From positions 1 through 64,000 of the forward strand of contig JAFGJX010000086.1 in the NCBI GenBank assembly GCA_016928865.1: DNA of 64,000 nt. Direction: 5' to 3'. Source of the stretch: Spirochaetota bacterium. GTDB lineage: Bacteria > Spirochaetota > UBA4802 > UBA5550. The notes under the pieces were generated by a model. That model saw only the letters and a list, made by a program, of their open reading frames with translations, had not been told where the DNA came from and searched no databases. This document shows, one piece after another, positions 41,729 to 50,286 of the stretch; position 1 is the first letter of the stretch, and each line of letters begins with the position of its first letter. The translations under genes were made by a program, and so were the position numbers.

Positions 41729-42400
41729 ATGAGATTATCAGTGTCGATTCTGGCGGCTTTTCTTGTATTTCTTGCAGGGTGCGTCACCATGCCGGATCCC
41801 GTGCCCGATGAATACCTCGTAGAAAAAACTGCCGAGCAGGAAAAGGGCCTGGAGAAACTGGAAAATTTTGTCATAGCAAAAAACCACGCGGCCCGCGTGA
41901 TGAAAGAAAAGCTTCATGACGCCGAGCAAAAACTGAAAGTCGAGAAGGGAAGACTCGGTATACTGAAAGATGAAAAGAAGCTGCTCGAGGAGAAGCAGAA
42001 GCAATATAAGCTGGAAAACGACGGCGAGAAGGTCGATGAAACCGCGAACCTGATCGCCCGGAAGGATAATGAGATACGGGCCCAGGCCTCGCTGGTTGAT
42101 CACGTCGAAGCGCTTCGCGATCTTGCGATTGCTGAAAAGGACGTCGCCGATGCCGACCTGTCTGTCCAGGTAGCGGAGTTGCGCTATGAAAGGGCCAGGA
42201 TAGCACGTGACTATCTGATGAGCCGCCTGGGAACGACTGATACTAAAGATAAGAAAGATTCGTCAGAGGCGGCGGAGAAATATGATGAAAAGTATCGCGT
42301 GTACCTGGAGAAGCAGAAGAAGATACTGGTCGACAAGAAGGAGGACCGCGAGGAAGCCGCGGTCAAGGTTCGGGCGACCGAAGACAAACTGGTGAAATAG
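41729..42400 (+). CDS. Coiled-coil lipoprotein
   Basis: 223 residues, ATG 41729 behind ACGGAGTAT. The signal peptide ends in the lipobox LAGC (C18). Almost all of the mature protein is charged, heptad-rich coiled coil (EKLHDAEQKLKVEKGRLGIL, DEKKLLEEKQKQYKLENDGE), ending in a Lys/Glu-rich region. Lipoproteins of this DUF4398-like type occur beside OmpA proteins and probably link envelope layers. The OmpA-family gene follows 12 bases later, so they form an operon. Confidence 0.83.
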   Translation: MRLSVSILAAFLVFLAGCVTMPDPVPDEYLVEKTAEQEKGLEKLENFVIAKNHAARVMKEKLHDAEQKLKVEKGRLGILKDEKKLLEEKQKQYKLENDGEKVDETANLIARKDNEIRAQASLVDHVEALRDLAIAEKDVADADLSVQVAELRYERARIARDYLMSRLGTTDTKDKKDSSEAAEKYDEKYRVYLEKQKKILVDKKEDREEAAVKVRATEDKLVK

Positions 42401-42412
42401 GAACATACTGAC

Positions 42413-43459
42413 ATGAAACGATATATGGTCATCAGGCTCATAATTACGGCAGCGGTGGCGGCCTTCCTCTTCAACGGGTCGGTGCCGGCCCGCGGGGCGC
42501 TTATTTACACGCCGTCGCAGTACAAGAAGCTGTATAATGAAAATGAGGCGCTCCAGCTCGAATTGAATTCTTTAAAGCGGCAGTACGGCAACGACAAGGC
42601 GAACCTCGAGGCGAGGATAGCGGGGCTTGAAAACAAGATCGACAGCCTCGAGCGAGAGCTTGAGAATCTTCGGAAGGAGCAGAAGAGCGACCGTGAACTG
42701 TCCGCGAACAGAATCAAGGAGCTTGAAGACATGATCGATCTGATGAAGAAGAAGGGGAGCGATCGTGAAAAGCAGCTGATAGAGGAGAACCGGAAACTTC
42801 AGAGGCGCAGCGAGGACGACGTGGAGAAGCTCCGCGACGAGCTTGCAGCCGAGCGCCAGAAATGCATAACCGAGCTGGGAGAGGTTCGGGACCAGTACGA
42901 GAAGAAGATCTCCGACCTCAAGAAGGAGATCAATAATCTTAATATCGAGCTTTCGAACCTGGAAAAGCTGACCCAGAAACAGAAGGACGAGCTCGCCCGC
43001 ATGGAGGACCAGGCGAAGGAGCTTGAAAAGCAGCTGGCCGAAGAGATACAGAAAGGCGACATTACGCTCAAGCGCTTTCACGACCGCCTGATCATCGATA
43101 TCGGGGAGAAGATCAGCTTCGATTCAGGAAAGGCGGAGCTCAAGAAGGACGTCATGCCGGCGCTCGGGAAGATTACCGAGATACTGAATAACTATCCGGG
43201 AAACAGGATAATCATCGAGGGCCACACGGACAATGTCCCCATCTCCACCAGCAGATTCAGGGACAACTGGCAGCTTTCCACAGAGCGGGCCCTGTCGGTC
43301 CTCAACTATATTCTGCGCGAAAAGAAGCTGAACACCTCCCGGTTCAGCGCGGCCGGCTACGGGGAATACAATCCGGTCGTTCCGAACGATACGCCGGCGA
43401 ACCGCGCGCTTAACCGCCGCGTGGAGATCGTCGTGATTCCGCGCCTTCCGGGCAAGTGA
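42413..43459 (+). CDS. Coiled-coil OmpA/MotB-family peptidoglycan-binding protein
   Basis: 348 residues: a signal peptide ending near ARGALIY, a long coiled coil (about 35-215), then the OmpA C-terminal domain (about 225-345) with IIIEGHTDNVPISTSRFRDN, WQLSTERALSV and NRALNRRVEIVV. The OmpA domain binds diaminopimelate in peptidoglycan. With the upstream coiled-coil lipoprotein it could bridge outer membrane and cell wall. It lacks the N-terminal membrane helix of MotB, so it is not a flagellar stator. Confidence 0.9.
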   Translation: MKRYMVIRLIITAAVAAFLFNGSVPARGALIYTPSQYKKLYNENEALQLELNSLKRQYGNDKANLEARIAGLENKIDSLERELENLRKEQKSDRELSANRIKELEDMIDLMKKKGSDREKQLIEENRKLQRRSEDDVEKLRDELAAERQKCITELGEVRDQYEKKISDLKKEINNLNIELSNLEKLTQKQKDELARMEDQAKELEKQLAEEIQKGDITLKRFHDRLIIDIGEKISFDSGKAELKKDVMPALGKITEILNNYPGNRIIIEGHTDNVPISTSRFRDNWQLSTERALSVLNYILREKKLNTSRFSAAGYGEYNPVVPNDTPANRALNRRVEIVVIPRLPGK

Positions 43460-43554
43460 CGCTTTTTTCTTGACGATCATGATGAACGGCGCATACTGGT
43501 GCCCCCGGCCGGTCCCGCCGGTGTGTGTATTCCCCAATTCGGTCAGGCCAGGAC

Positions 43555-45495
43555 ATGAGCAGCCAGGAAGATATTAAAAAGATCGAGCGCCGCGCCCGTG
43601 CCATGCTCATGGACAAGGAGATCCCGCCGCACAAGCAGGAGCTGGTCCGCACCCTCATGAATAACCGGCAGCTCAAGCCGTATGAAAAATTTCGCGCCAT
43701 AATCGAGCTCGTACAGACCTGTCCCGATAAAAAGGTGGTCTTGAGCGAACCCGAGGGCGTCAGGCCTGAGCCGGCAAAAAAGAGGAAGGTATCCCCGCGG
43801 GCCGCCGAGCCCCGCAAGCAATCGTCCGATATCTTCGCCCCGACGGAGACATCCTATTACATCGATGACCTCTACCGTGAGTTCCGGGGCCCGGGGCTGT
43901 TCCGCAGGCGGCATCTCGTTCATCGAAACAACCGGATAGGCATTGGAATCAGGAAGCGGCTGGTCCCCTCAAAGCATATGATTAAGGTCATGCGGTACCT
44001 GGCCGGGATACAGAGCATGCTCGCTGGCCGCCTTGTCGTAATCATGATGAAGATACTTGAGGACCCGGCAGCGGACGACCCCATCATTTTCAATTATCTA
44101 CGATGCGTGAGGAGATGGATGGCAGAGGTTCCGCTGCTGCAGATGAAGTACGAGGTCATCAAGTGGATGGAGCGGCCGCAGTTCGAGAGGGAATTGCGCG
44201 GCTGGGTGGCCTGGTATTTTTCGTTTATACAGCTCAACGCGGATATGCGGGAAAAAATAATTGCCGAAGCGGAGCGGCGGCTCCGCTCTCTTGATGATTT
44301 TCTCAAGGAGGAACTGATTGACGGGGAGCCGGTATCGTACCGGAAGGAAAAGGAGAAGCGCAACCTCGACAAAGAAAAGCTGGTTTATGAGTTCATGATG
44401 CTCCTTCGTTCGTTTATTCCCCTTTCCACCGGCCAGGAGTGCCTGCTGTCGAGGCGAATGAAGGAGCGGTTCGGCATTAACGGACTCGGAGAGCTGCTGG
44501 TAATGATCCAGCAGGCGCTGGTGTTCCAGCGTCGAGTCGACCAGGACGCGATTGTCGCCTATTACGGAATTAAAGAGCCGTTCGTGAAAACGGCGGAATG
44601 GGACTACAGCGAGGATTTCCTTGTCAAGGTGGGCAAGGACAGGGAGTCGCTCATGAAGAAGACGCGGGAAGCCATCAGGAAGGAGCTCGAACCGTACGAG
44701 ACGATGATGGCTCTCCTCAGACTTGCCGATGAGGGACGCAACATTCTCGTCAAGGGAGTGGAAGACCAGTGGCGCTATATCGACAAGAAGCATTACGACC
44801 CGAAGGTGATGTACAACGAGAATTTCATGAATTTCCTCGATGCCCTTCTGCAGAGCTTCAGAAACATGTATCTTCCCCTGCTGGACGGCTCGGCGGTCCT
44901 TTTCCGCGATATGGGACGCCAGGAGCTGGAAGGCGCCATGTTTTCCCTGAGTTATTTTGAGGGGCATCTCGATCTTTTTAACCGGATACTCAACGAAATG
45001 CACTCCTTCAGGACCGGCAATCCCACCATGGCTATCGGCAGGGACGAGGTCAGAAGGGCGATGAAGGGACAGGCGGGGTCCGGGACGCTGGTGGACCGAC
45101 TGATCCGCTCCATCGGAGACTGCTTCTATCTCTTCGGCAGGGAGCTGCAGGGCGTGTACGAACAGCACCGGCGCTGGGCCGCGGCCAGGTCGCCGGGGGC
45201 AGGCGCGGACCAGGCGCGGGAGTCGCTCAAGGCGCGCGGGCTCGATGAGGCGGGCGAACGGGGGCGGCCGATCCCGTTTTACGATTGCGTCATTCTTGAA
45301 GTTAAAAACGGCTCGCCGTTGACCCGGGAGCTTGCGGGAAAGCGGGTCATGGAGGATTCCCTGCTGGACGGGGTCTTTGTCCGCATGAATGCGTTCGCGT
45401 ATCAGGTTGCGCACGAGTGCATGAGCGAGCGGCTGGCGCGGGACCTGGAGGAGCGTAAAAAACTGCTGGAAAGGGCCGAGGGAGCGCCGGAGTAG
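43555..45495 (+). CDS. Large helical cytoplasmic protein of unknown function
   Basis: 646 residues from ATG 43555; the frame is open to 43525. No signal peptide or membrane helix. It is helical and charged throughout, with a basic Pro-rich linker at about 65-90 (EGVRPEPAKKRKVSPRAAEP) separating a small N-terminal helical domain (1-60) from a large body. Repeated Met and aromatic residues (NFMNFLDALLQSFRNMYLPL) suggest packed helical bundles. I recognise no family; some spirochaete-restricted DUF families of similar size exist, but I cannot place it. Translation begins with little visible ribosome-binding site. Confidence 0.78.
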   Translation: MSSQEDIKKIERRARAMLMDKEIPPHKQELVRTLMNNRQLKPYEKFRAIIELVQTCPDKKVVLSEPEGVRPEPAKKRKVSPRAAEPRKQSSDIFAPTETSYYIDDLYREFRGPGLFRRRHLVHRNNRIGIGIRKRLVPSKHMIKVMRYLAGIQSMLAGRLVVIMMKILEDPAADDPIIFNYLRCVRRWMAEVPLLQMKYEVIKWMERPQFERELRGWVAWYFSFIQLNADMREKIIAEAERRLRSLDDFLKEELIDGEPVSYRKEKEKRNLDKEKLVYEFMMLLRSFIPLSTGQECLLSRRMKERFGINGLGELLVMIQQALVFQRRVDQDAIVAYYGIKEPFVKTAEWDYSEDFLVKVGKDRESLMKKTREAIRKELEPYETMMALLRLADEGRNILVKGVEDQWRYIDKKHYDPKVMYNENFMNFLDALLQSFRNMYLPLLDGSAVLFRDMGRQELEGAMFSLSYFEGHLDLFNRILNEMHSFRTGNPTMAIGRDEVRRAMKGQAGSGTLVDRLIRSIGDCFYLFGRELQGVYEQHRRWAAARSPGAGADQARESLKARGLDEAGERGRPIPFYDCVILEVKNGSPLTRELAGKRVMEDSLLDGVFVRMNAFAYQVAHECMSERLARDLEERKKLLERAEGAPE

Positions 45496-45591
45496 TGAGC
45501 CGGCCCGCGTTATAAATCCTCACCCTCCGGGCCGGACGCGCGCAGGCGCACTCCCGGCGCCGGGCGGCGATCATCAGTGGAACAGTGTACC

Positions 45592-47049
45592 ATGAGACCA
45601 TTTTCCATTTTACGCCGGCACTTCGCCGGCAGGTTTTATTCCGAGGGCGGCTATCGGGACGTATTGATAATCGCCGTGCCCCTTGTTTTCACCACGGGTT
45701 CGTGGGCGCTGCAGCATTTTATCGACCGCATGTTCCTCAACTGGTTCTCGAAGGAAGCGATGGCGGCGTCAATGCCGGCGGGAAGCCTTAATTTCACGCT
45801 GGTGAGCCTGTTCATGGGAACGGTTTCCTATGTGAGCACCTTTATCGCGCAATATTACGGCTCCGAGCAGAACAGGATGGTGGGGCCGGTGCTCTGGCAG
45901 TCTCTCTATATTTCAGCGATATCCGGCGCCATCATCATGCTCTTTATCCCTTTTTCGGATGCGATATTCGCTTTCGTGGGACACGCACAGCAGGTGCAGG
46001 AGTACGAAGCGGCCTATTTCACCATACTCTGCCTCGGAGCCATGCCCCTGGTCGCGTCGTCCGCCATGTCCGGTTTTTTCTCTGGCACCGGCAGGACCTG
46101 GATAATCCTTGTCTCGAATTTTTCCGCCACCGCGGTGAACCTGGTCATGGACTACCTGCTGATTTTCGGGAACTTCGGATTCCCGCGACTGGGCATCGAG
46201 GGAGCGGGGGTCGCGACGGTCTTCGCCTCCTGCGTCTCCCTTGCCGTGTATGCGGCGGTGCTCTTCCGGCCGTCGTATGACGCGTTGTTCAATACCATCA
46301 GGGGATGGCGGTTCGAACCGCGCCTGTTCCGGCGGCTGATCCGCTTCGGCCTGCCGAACGGGGTGCAGTTCTTTCTTGACATGCTGGGCATCACCGTGTT
46401 CATTCTGATCCTCGGCCGGCTCGGAACGGACAGCCTCGCCGCGACGAATATCGCCTTTAATGTCAACACCATCGCCTTCATGCCGATGATCGGTCTCGGG
46501 ATCACCGTCTCCGTGCTGGTGGGACAGTACCTCGGCATGAACGACCCGGACCGGGCGGAGTACAGCGTGTATTCGGGACTGCACCTGGCGGTCGCCTACA
46601 TGGGCGCTATCGCGCTCGTGTATCTGTTCGCTCCCGATATATTCATATCGCTGTACGGCGCCGGGGCCGACCAGGAGCGGTTCAGGCCGACCGCGGACCT
46701 GGTCAGGGTGCTGCTTCGCTTTGTTGCCTTCTACTGTGTGTTCGATTCGATGAACATCATTTTTGCTTCCGCGATAAAAGGTGCGGGCGACACCCGTTTC
46801 GTCATGTATGTGATTATCATTCTCTCGCTGTTCTGCCTGGTGATCCCGACCGCGGTGCTGCTCTATTATTTCGATATGGGTATTTACGCGGGTTGGTCGG
46901 TGCTGACGTTTTACGTCGCGGTGACGGGAATCGTGTTCGCTGCGAGGTTTTCGGGCGGCCGCTGGAAAGGCATGAGGGTGATCGAGGAGCCGTATGCCGT
47001 TATTCCGCCCTCCATGCCTGAAGGGCCTGGCGGCAGGACCGAGGTGTGA
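45592..47049 (+). CDS. MATE-family efflux transporter
   Basis: 485 residues from ATG 45592 (a GTG at 45577 is in frame). Twelve membrane segments in two halves of six: RDVLIIAVPLVFTTGSWALQ begins the first, LIRFGLPNGVQFFLDMLGIT begins the second. MATE proteins export drugs, flavins or lipids using Na+ or H+ gradients. The N-terminal 25 residues are basic and cytoplasmic. It follows the unknown protein by 96 bases, with no visible promoter of its own. Confidence 0.9.
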   Translation: MRPFSILRRHFAGRFYSEGGYRDVLIIAVPLVFTTGSWALQHFIDRMFLNWFSKEAMAASMPAGSLNFTLVSLFMGTVSYVSTFIAQYYGSEQNRMVGPVLWQSLYISAISGAIIMLFIPFSDAIFAFVGHAQQVQEYEAAYFTILCLGAMPLVASSAMSGFFSGTGRTWIILVSNFSATAVNLVMDYLLIFGNFGFPRLGIEGAGVATVFASCVSLAVYAAVLFRPSYDALFNTIRGWRFEPRLFRRLIRFGLPNGVQFFLDMLGITVFILILGRLGTDSLAATNIAFNVNTIAFMPMIGLGITVSVLVGQYLGMNDPDRAEYSVYSGLHLAVAYMGAIALVYLFAPDIFISLYGAGADQERFRPTADLVRVLLRFVAFYCVFDSMNIIFASAIKGAGDTRFVMYVIIILSLFCLVIPTAVLLYYFDMGIYAGWSVLTFYVAVTGIVFAARFSGGRWKGMRVIEEPYAVIPPSMPEGPGGRTEV

Positions 47050-47082
47050 AGGCTCCTCCGTCAGTGCGGGATGACCGGCCTG

Positions 47083-47415
47083 CTACTGTTGCCCGTCGTC
47101 CGGGGCCTGTTCTTTTTTGCGCGAGGATTCCTCTTCCATGGCCAGCTCCTGTTCCTGTTGCTCGATCCGCTTCTTCTCTTCCTTCTCTACGCGCCACAGG
47201 TACATGCGCTCCGCCGTGCTCCCGGTCATCTGCTGCGCCAGCTCCTCGATAATTTCGTTTACCTGGAGGAGCTTGAGCCGGGTGTCATTGTCGAAATACT
47301 GGATATAATCGGTCTTCAGTTCAAGGATGAGCTGGCCTATCTGCATGATTTTAAAGGAGAGCTCGGCTGAAAGCTTTATCTCCATTTTTTCTTTCTGCGT
47401 CTGGAACAGAGACAT
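47083..47415 (-). CDS. Small coiled-coil cytoplasmic protein
   Basis: 110 residues from ATG 47415, which has GGGGAGGAG five bases upstream; the open frame to 47475 lacks a site. Helical, with KIMQIGQLILELKTDYIQYF in the middle and a Glu/Gln/Lys-rich C-terminus (EKEEKKRIEQQEQELAMEEE) predicted as coiled coil. I recognise no family. Confidence 0.72.
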   Translation of the reverse strand: MSLFQTQKEKMEIKLSAELSFKIMQIGQLILELKTDYIQYFDNDTRLKLLQVNEIIEELAQQMTGSTAERMYLWRVEKEEKKRIEQQEQELAMEEESSRKKEQAPDDGQQ

Positions 47416-47534
47416 CGATACTCCTCCCCGGCCTGTGATGGATGATATAATCGTCTTTAGATCGATTGTCGTCAAGAAATAATTTCATTCACCTGCCGGC
47501 ATGGGAAATATACTGCATTTTACGGATACGGTCA

Positions 47535-47567
47535 ATAATAAAAAAGGCCATGAATTTCATGGCCTTT
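47535..47567 (-). terminator. Intrinsic terminator of outer-membrane protein gene
   Basis: On the minus strand an 11-pair perfect stem (AAAGGCCATGA/TCATGGCCTTT, 47567-47557 with 47553-47543) with a 3-base loop, then TTTTTTATTATT, 18 bases after the stop of the 48424 gene. Confidence 0.85.
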
Positions 47568-47584
47568 CTGGTTCCGCTGGCGCC

Positions 47585-48424
47585 CTACTTTTTCGCTGAT
47601 CCCGGAGGCGGCGCGCCGAAGCGATAGGAGAGTCCCAGCGACGCGGTGATGAAGTCGCCCCTTACTTTTTCGAAGGCCATGAGAACGCCCGCCTCAATGT
47701 AGAACTCCAGGTACGGGATCTTCTCATTCACGTAACCGAGTCCGATGCCGGGAGCGACCGTCGGGTCGAATGAAGAGTCGCCCTGTGCGAGAACCGGCGT
47801 GATGCCGCCGCCGACCCTGATGTAGGGTTTCAGACCGTAGGGTGCGATGAACTGGAACTTGAAATATGCGGTGATCGGGACCATCATGACATAGGCGGAC
47901 TTCTTGCTGAACGAGAAAGAGCTGCCTCCCTTTGTGGTGTGGTAGAGGAAACCGGCAGAGAGGCCGGGCCTGATTTTCAGGATGTCAATATTCACCGGTA
48001 AGGCGAGATCGCAGAACAGGGTGCCCCCATAGCCGATGTTGACCGCCTTGCTTACATCGCCGAACGGCACGGCGACCCCGGGAAGGATTCCGAGCGTCGG
48101 GTCGAGTGCTGTCAGGAGATCGGATGGCTTCGCATCGCCGCCCCGGGGCTTGACATCCCTTGCCGTATCCCTCTCCTTTTTTTTCACGCCGATCTTTTCT
48201 TCTCCCGGATCGAGAACAATGTCTTTGATGAAAATCGTTTTAATCTTGCGGAGCTGCCTGGTTTCCTGATCCTGTAATGTTATCTCATCGTCATTCCGGT
48301 CTATTAGCTTGCCCTTCACCGCGGCTCCCGACCTGAGAACGATTGTCGCGGCATGGAGATTGATCTGGCAGAAGAAGATCGTGATTATGCAGAGCATCAG
48401 CAGATGGAGGCGTTTGTGGTTCAT
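47585..48424 (-). CDS. Outer-membrane beta-barrel-like protein
   Basis: 279 residues: signal peptide (LHLLMLCIITIFFCQINLHA), a small N-terminal domain LRSGAAVKGKLIDRNDDEIT (an SH3/LSM-like fold seen in several spirochaete envelope proteins), then a beta-rich domain of about 165 residues with amphipathic strands ending in FITASLGLSYRFGAPPPGSA. The late aromatic strand resembles the barrel end of outer-membrane proteins. The function is unknown; a porin-like role or structural role is possible. It has its own promoter and terminator. Confidence 0.75.
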   Translation of the reverse strand: MNHKRLHLLMLCIITIFFCQINLHAATIVLRSGAAVKGKLIDRNDDEITLQDQETRQLRKIKTIFIKDIVLDPGEEKIGVKKKERDTARDVKPRGGDAKPSDLLTALDPTLGILPGVAVPFGDVSKAVNIGYGGTLFCDLALPVNIDILKIRPGLSAGFLYHTTKGGSSFSFSKKSAYVMMVPITAYFKFQFIAPYGLKPYIRVGGGITPVLAQGDSSFDPTVAPGIGLGYVNEKIPYLEFYIEAGVLMAFEKVRGDFITASLGLSYRFGAPPPGSAKK

Positions 48425-48544
48425 GCAACAATAACTCCTGTTGGATGGATTATCTGATATGCGAATTAACTATATTATTATTTTTCGGCTGCTTATTCAC
48501 AAAACAGGATATAGTATTTTAATTATTGTTATTATATTGTTACA

Positions 48545-48573
48545 AAATTACAATATTAAGATATGTTAGTCAA
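48545..48573 (-). promoter_or_regulatory. Promoter of the outer-membrane protein gene
   Basis: On the minus strand TTGACT (48573-48568), a 17-base spacer and TAATTT (48550-48545). The leader would be about 115 bases before ATG 48424. Confidence 0.6.
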
Positions 48574-48595
48574 ATAAAAAAGCCCAACCGGGCTT
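48574..48595 (-). terminator. Minus-strand terminator without gene
   Basis: AAGCCC-GGTT-GGGCTT (48595-48580) followed by TTTTATTT on the minus strand. Directly after it lies the promoter at 48573. No minus-strand gene lies upstream, so it either insulates that promoter or ends a short antisense or small RNA. The remaining 48425-48738 gap is AT-rich and empty. Confidence 0.6.
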
Positions 48596-48738
48596 AAAAA
48601 TTTTGTTGTCAATCTGTTTTTGTTTATATGGCCATGCAAAAAATGATTAATTTCTTGTTTTTATCCATATATTTTGTTAATGAGCAGACACAGAATAATT
48701 TAATATGAACACTTATCCTGAATAAAACAGGGGGAACA

Positions 48739-50286
48739 ATGAAACGGGCCATTTTCATGATCATGCTGCTTGCTCTTTGCGGTTCCTGCGGATCCCGTGA
48801 ATCCTCTGCAACGATCAAGAGATCCAACCTCGCGGGGCAATGGTATTCAGCTGACCGGACTGAGCTTTCCCGGTCCATCGACCGGCTGCTGGCCAGGCCG
48901 GCCGCCGTGTTCCAGCGGCGTGATCCCCTGATACTGGTTCTTCCGCATGCGGGGTATGCGTATTCCGGGGGCATTGCAGCGGCAGGCTATCGGGCGCTCG
49001 GAACCGTGGGGAAGCCCGCGGTCACCACGGACCTTGTCGTCATTCTCGGCCCTTCTCATTACAGCGCGTTTTCCGGGTGCGCGCTGATTGACGCGGATTA
49101 TTATGAAACGCCGCTGGGCAGGGTGCGGCTCGAAAGGGGCGTGGCGGAGCGTCTCGGAAAGAATGCGCTTTTCAGACATAATCCTTCCATGTACGAGCGG
49201 GAGCATTCCATCGAGATCCATCTTCCCTTCCTCCAGAGGATTTTCGGCAGCGCGATCGAGCGTGATATCAGCGTTCTTCCCGTGCTCGTGGGTGAGCTTG
49301 ATGACAGAGAGGCGGCGCGCGCTGCCGGAGCCATTGCAGCCGCCGTCGCGGGGAAACATCCGCTTTTTATCATAAGCAGCGATTTCACCCATTACGGGCC
49401 CCGGTTTGGATACATGCCGTTTAAAAATGAAACTGCGTCGGGTACCGCGCAAAAATTAAAAAAGGTCGACAGGGACGCAATTGAATTTATTCTGAAAAGG
49501 GACATCGCCGGTTTTTCCTCATACGTGGAGCGTACCGGCATCACCATCTGCGGCAGGAACCCGATCAAGATCGCGATGGCCCTTCCCATAGAAGGCCCCG
49601 GGGCTGAAATAATCGCGTATGACACGTCGGGCGCTATCACGGGCGATTACGAAAACTCGGTCAGTTACGCGTCCATTATTTTTTACGGCAGGCTGGCCGG
49701 CTCCGCGGGAGCGGCCGCCCCGGATACGTTCGCGCTTGCGGAACAAGACAGGCTCTTTCTGCTCAGGGCGGCCAGGGACAATATACGATCATGGCTCGAA
49801 AAGAAAAGGGGGATCAGGTTTTTTCCCACGGACGTGCCGAAGACCTGCCTTGAGAAGAGGGGCGTCTTTGTGACGCTGAAAAAAAAGGGCGCGCTCCGGG
49901 GCTGCATCGGCTATATCGTGGGCACCATGCCCCTGATACAGGGTGTGCTGGACGCCTCCTACAACGCGGCCTTCAGGGACCCGCGCTTCGGGCCGCTCGG
50001 CAGGGACGAACTGAAGGAGATCGCCATTGAAATCTCCGTGCTCACCGCGCCCGTGCCGGTGCGCTCCGTAAAGGAGATACAGACGGGCAGGGACGGTTTA
50101 ATCGTCGAGCGGGGCCGGTACCGCGGTCTCCTGCTTCCCCAAGTGGCGGTGGAGCAGGGGTGGGGACCCGAGCGTTTCCTGGACGAGACGTGCCTCAAGG
50201 CAGGCCTTCCCGCGGGCGCGTGGAAAGACGGGATAACCACGGTATCCAGGTTCCAGGCGATTGTGTTCGGAGAGGAGGCGAAGTGA
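48739..50286 (+). CDS. AmmeMemoRadiSam proteins B and A fused (MEMO-AMMECR1), lipoprotein-like
   Basis: 515 residues, GGGGG before ATG 48739. MKRAIFMIMLLALCGSC is a lipoprotein-like signal (cysteine at 17; the -3 residue is Cys, so not canonical). Residues about 30-310 form the MEMO fold: AGQWYSADRTELSRSIDRLL, LPHAGYAYSGGIAAAGYRAL, LGPSHYSAF and EHSIEIHLPFLQ with metal-ligand histidines. Residues about 335-515 form the AMMECR1 fold: RGVFVTLKKKGALRGCIGYI. The A and B proteins normally occur as separate genes beside the radical SAM enzyme; here they are fused and probably exported. It overlaps the next gene by GTGA. Confidence 0.92.
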   Translation: MKRAIFMIMLLALCGSCGSRESSATIKRSNLAGQWYSADRTELSRSIDRLLARPAAVFQRRDPLILVLPHAGYAYSGGIAAAGYRALGTVGKPAVTTDLVVILGPSHYSAFSGCALIDADYYETPLGRVRLERGVAERLGKNALFRHNPSMYEREHSIEIHLPFLQRIFGSAIERDISVLPVLVGELDDREAARAAGAIAAAVAGKHPLFIISSDFTHYGPRFGYMPFKNETASGTAQKLKKVDRDAIEFILKRDIAGFSSYVERTGITICGRNPIKIAMALPIEGPGAEIIAYDTSGAITGDYENSVSYASIIFYGRLAGSAGAAAPDTFALAEQDRLFLLRAARDNIRSWLEKKRGIRFFPTDVPKTCLEKRGVFVTLKKKGALRGCIGYIVGTMPLIQGVLDASYNAAFRDPRFGPLGRDELKEIAIEISVLTAPVPVRSVKEIQTGRDGLIVERGRYRGLLLPQVAVEQGWGPERFLDETCLKAGLPAGAWKDGITTVSRFQAIVFGEEAK

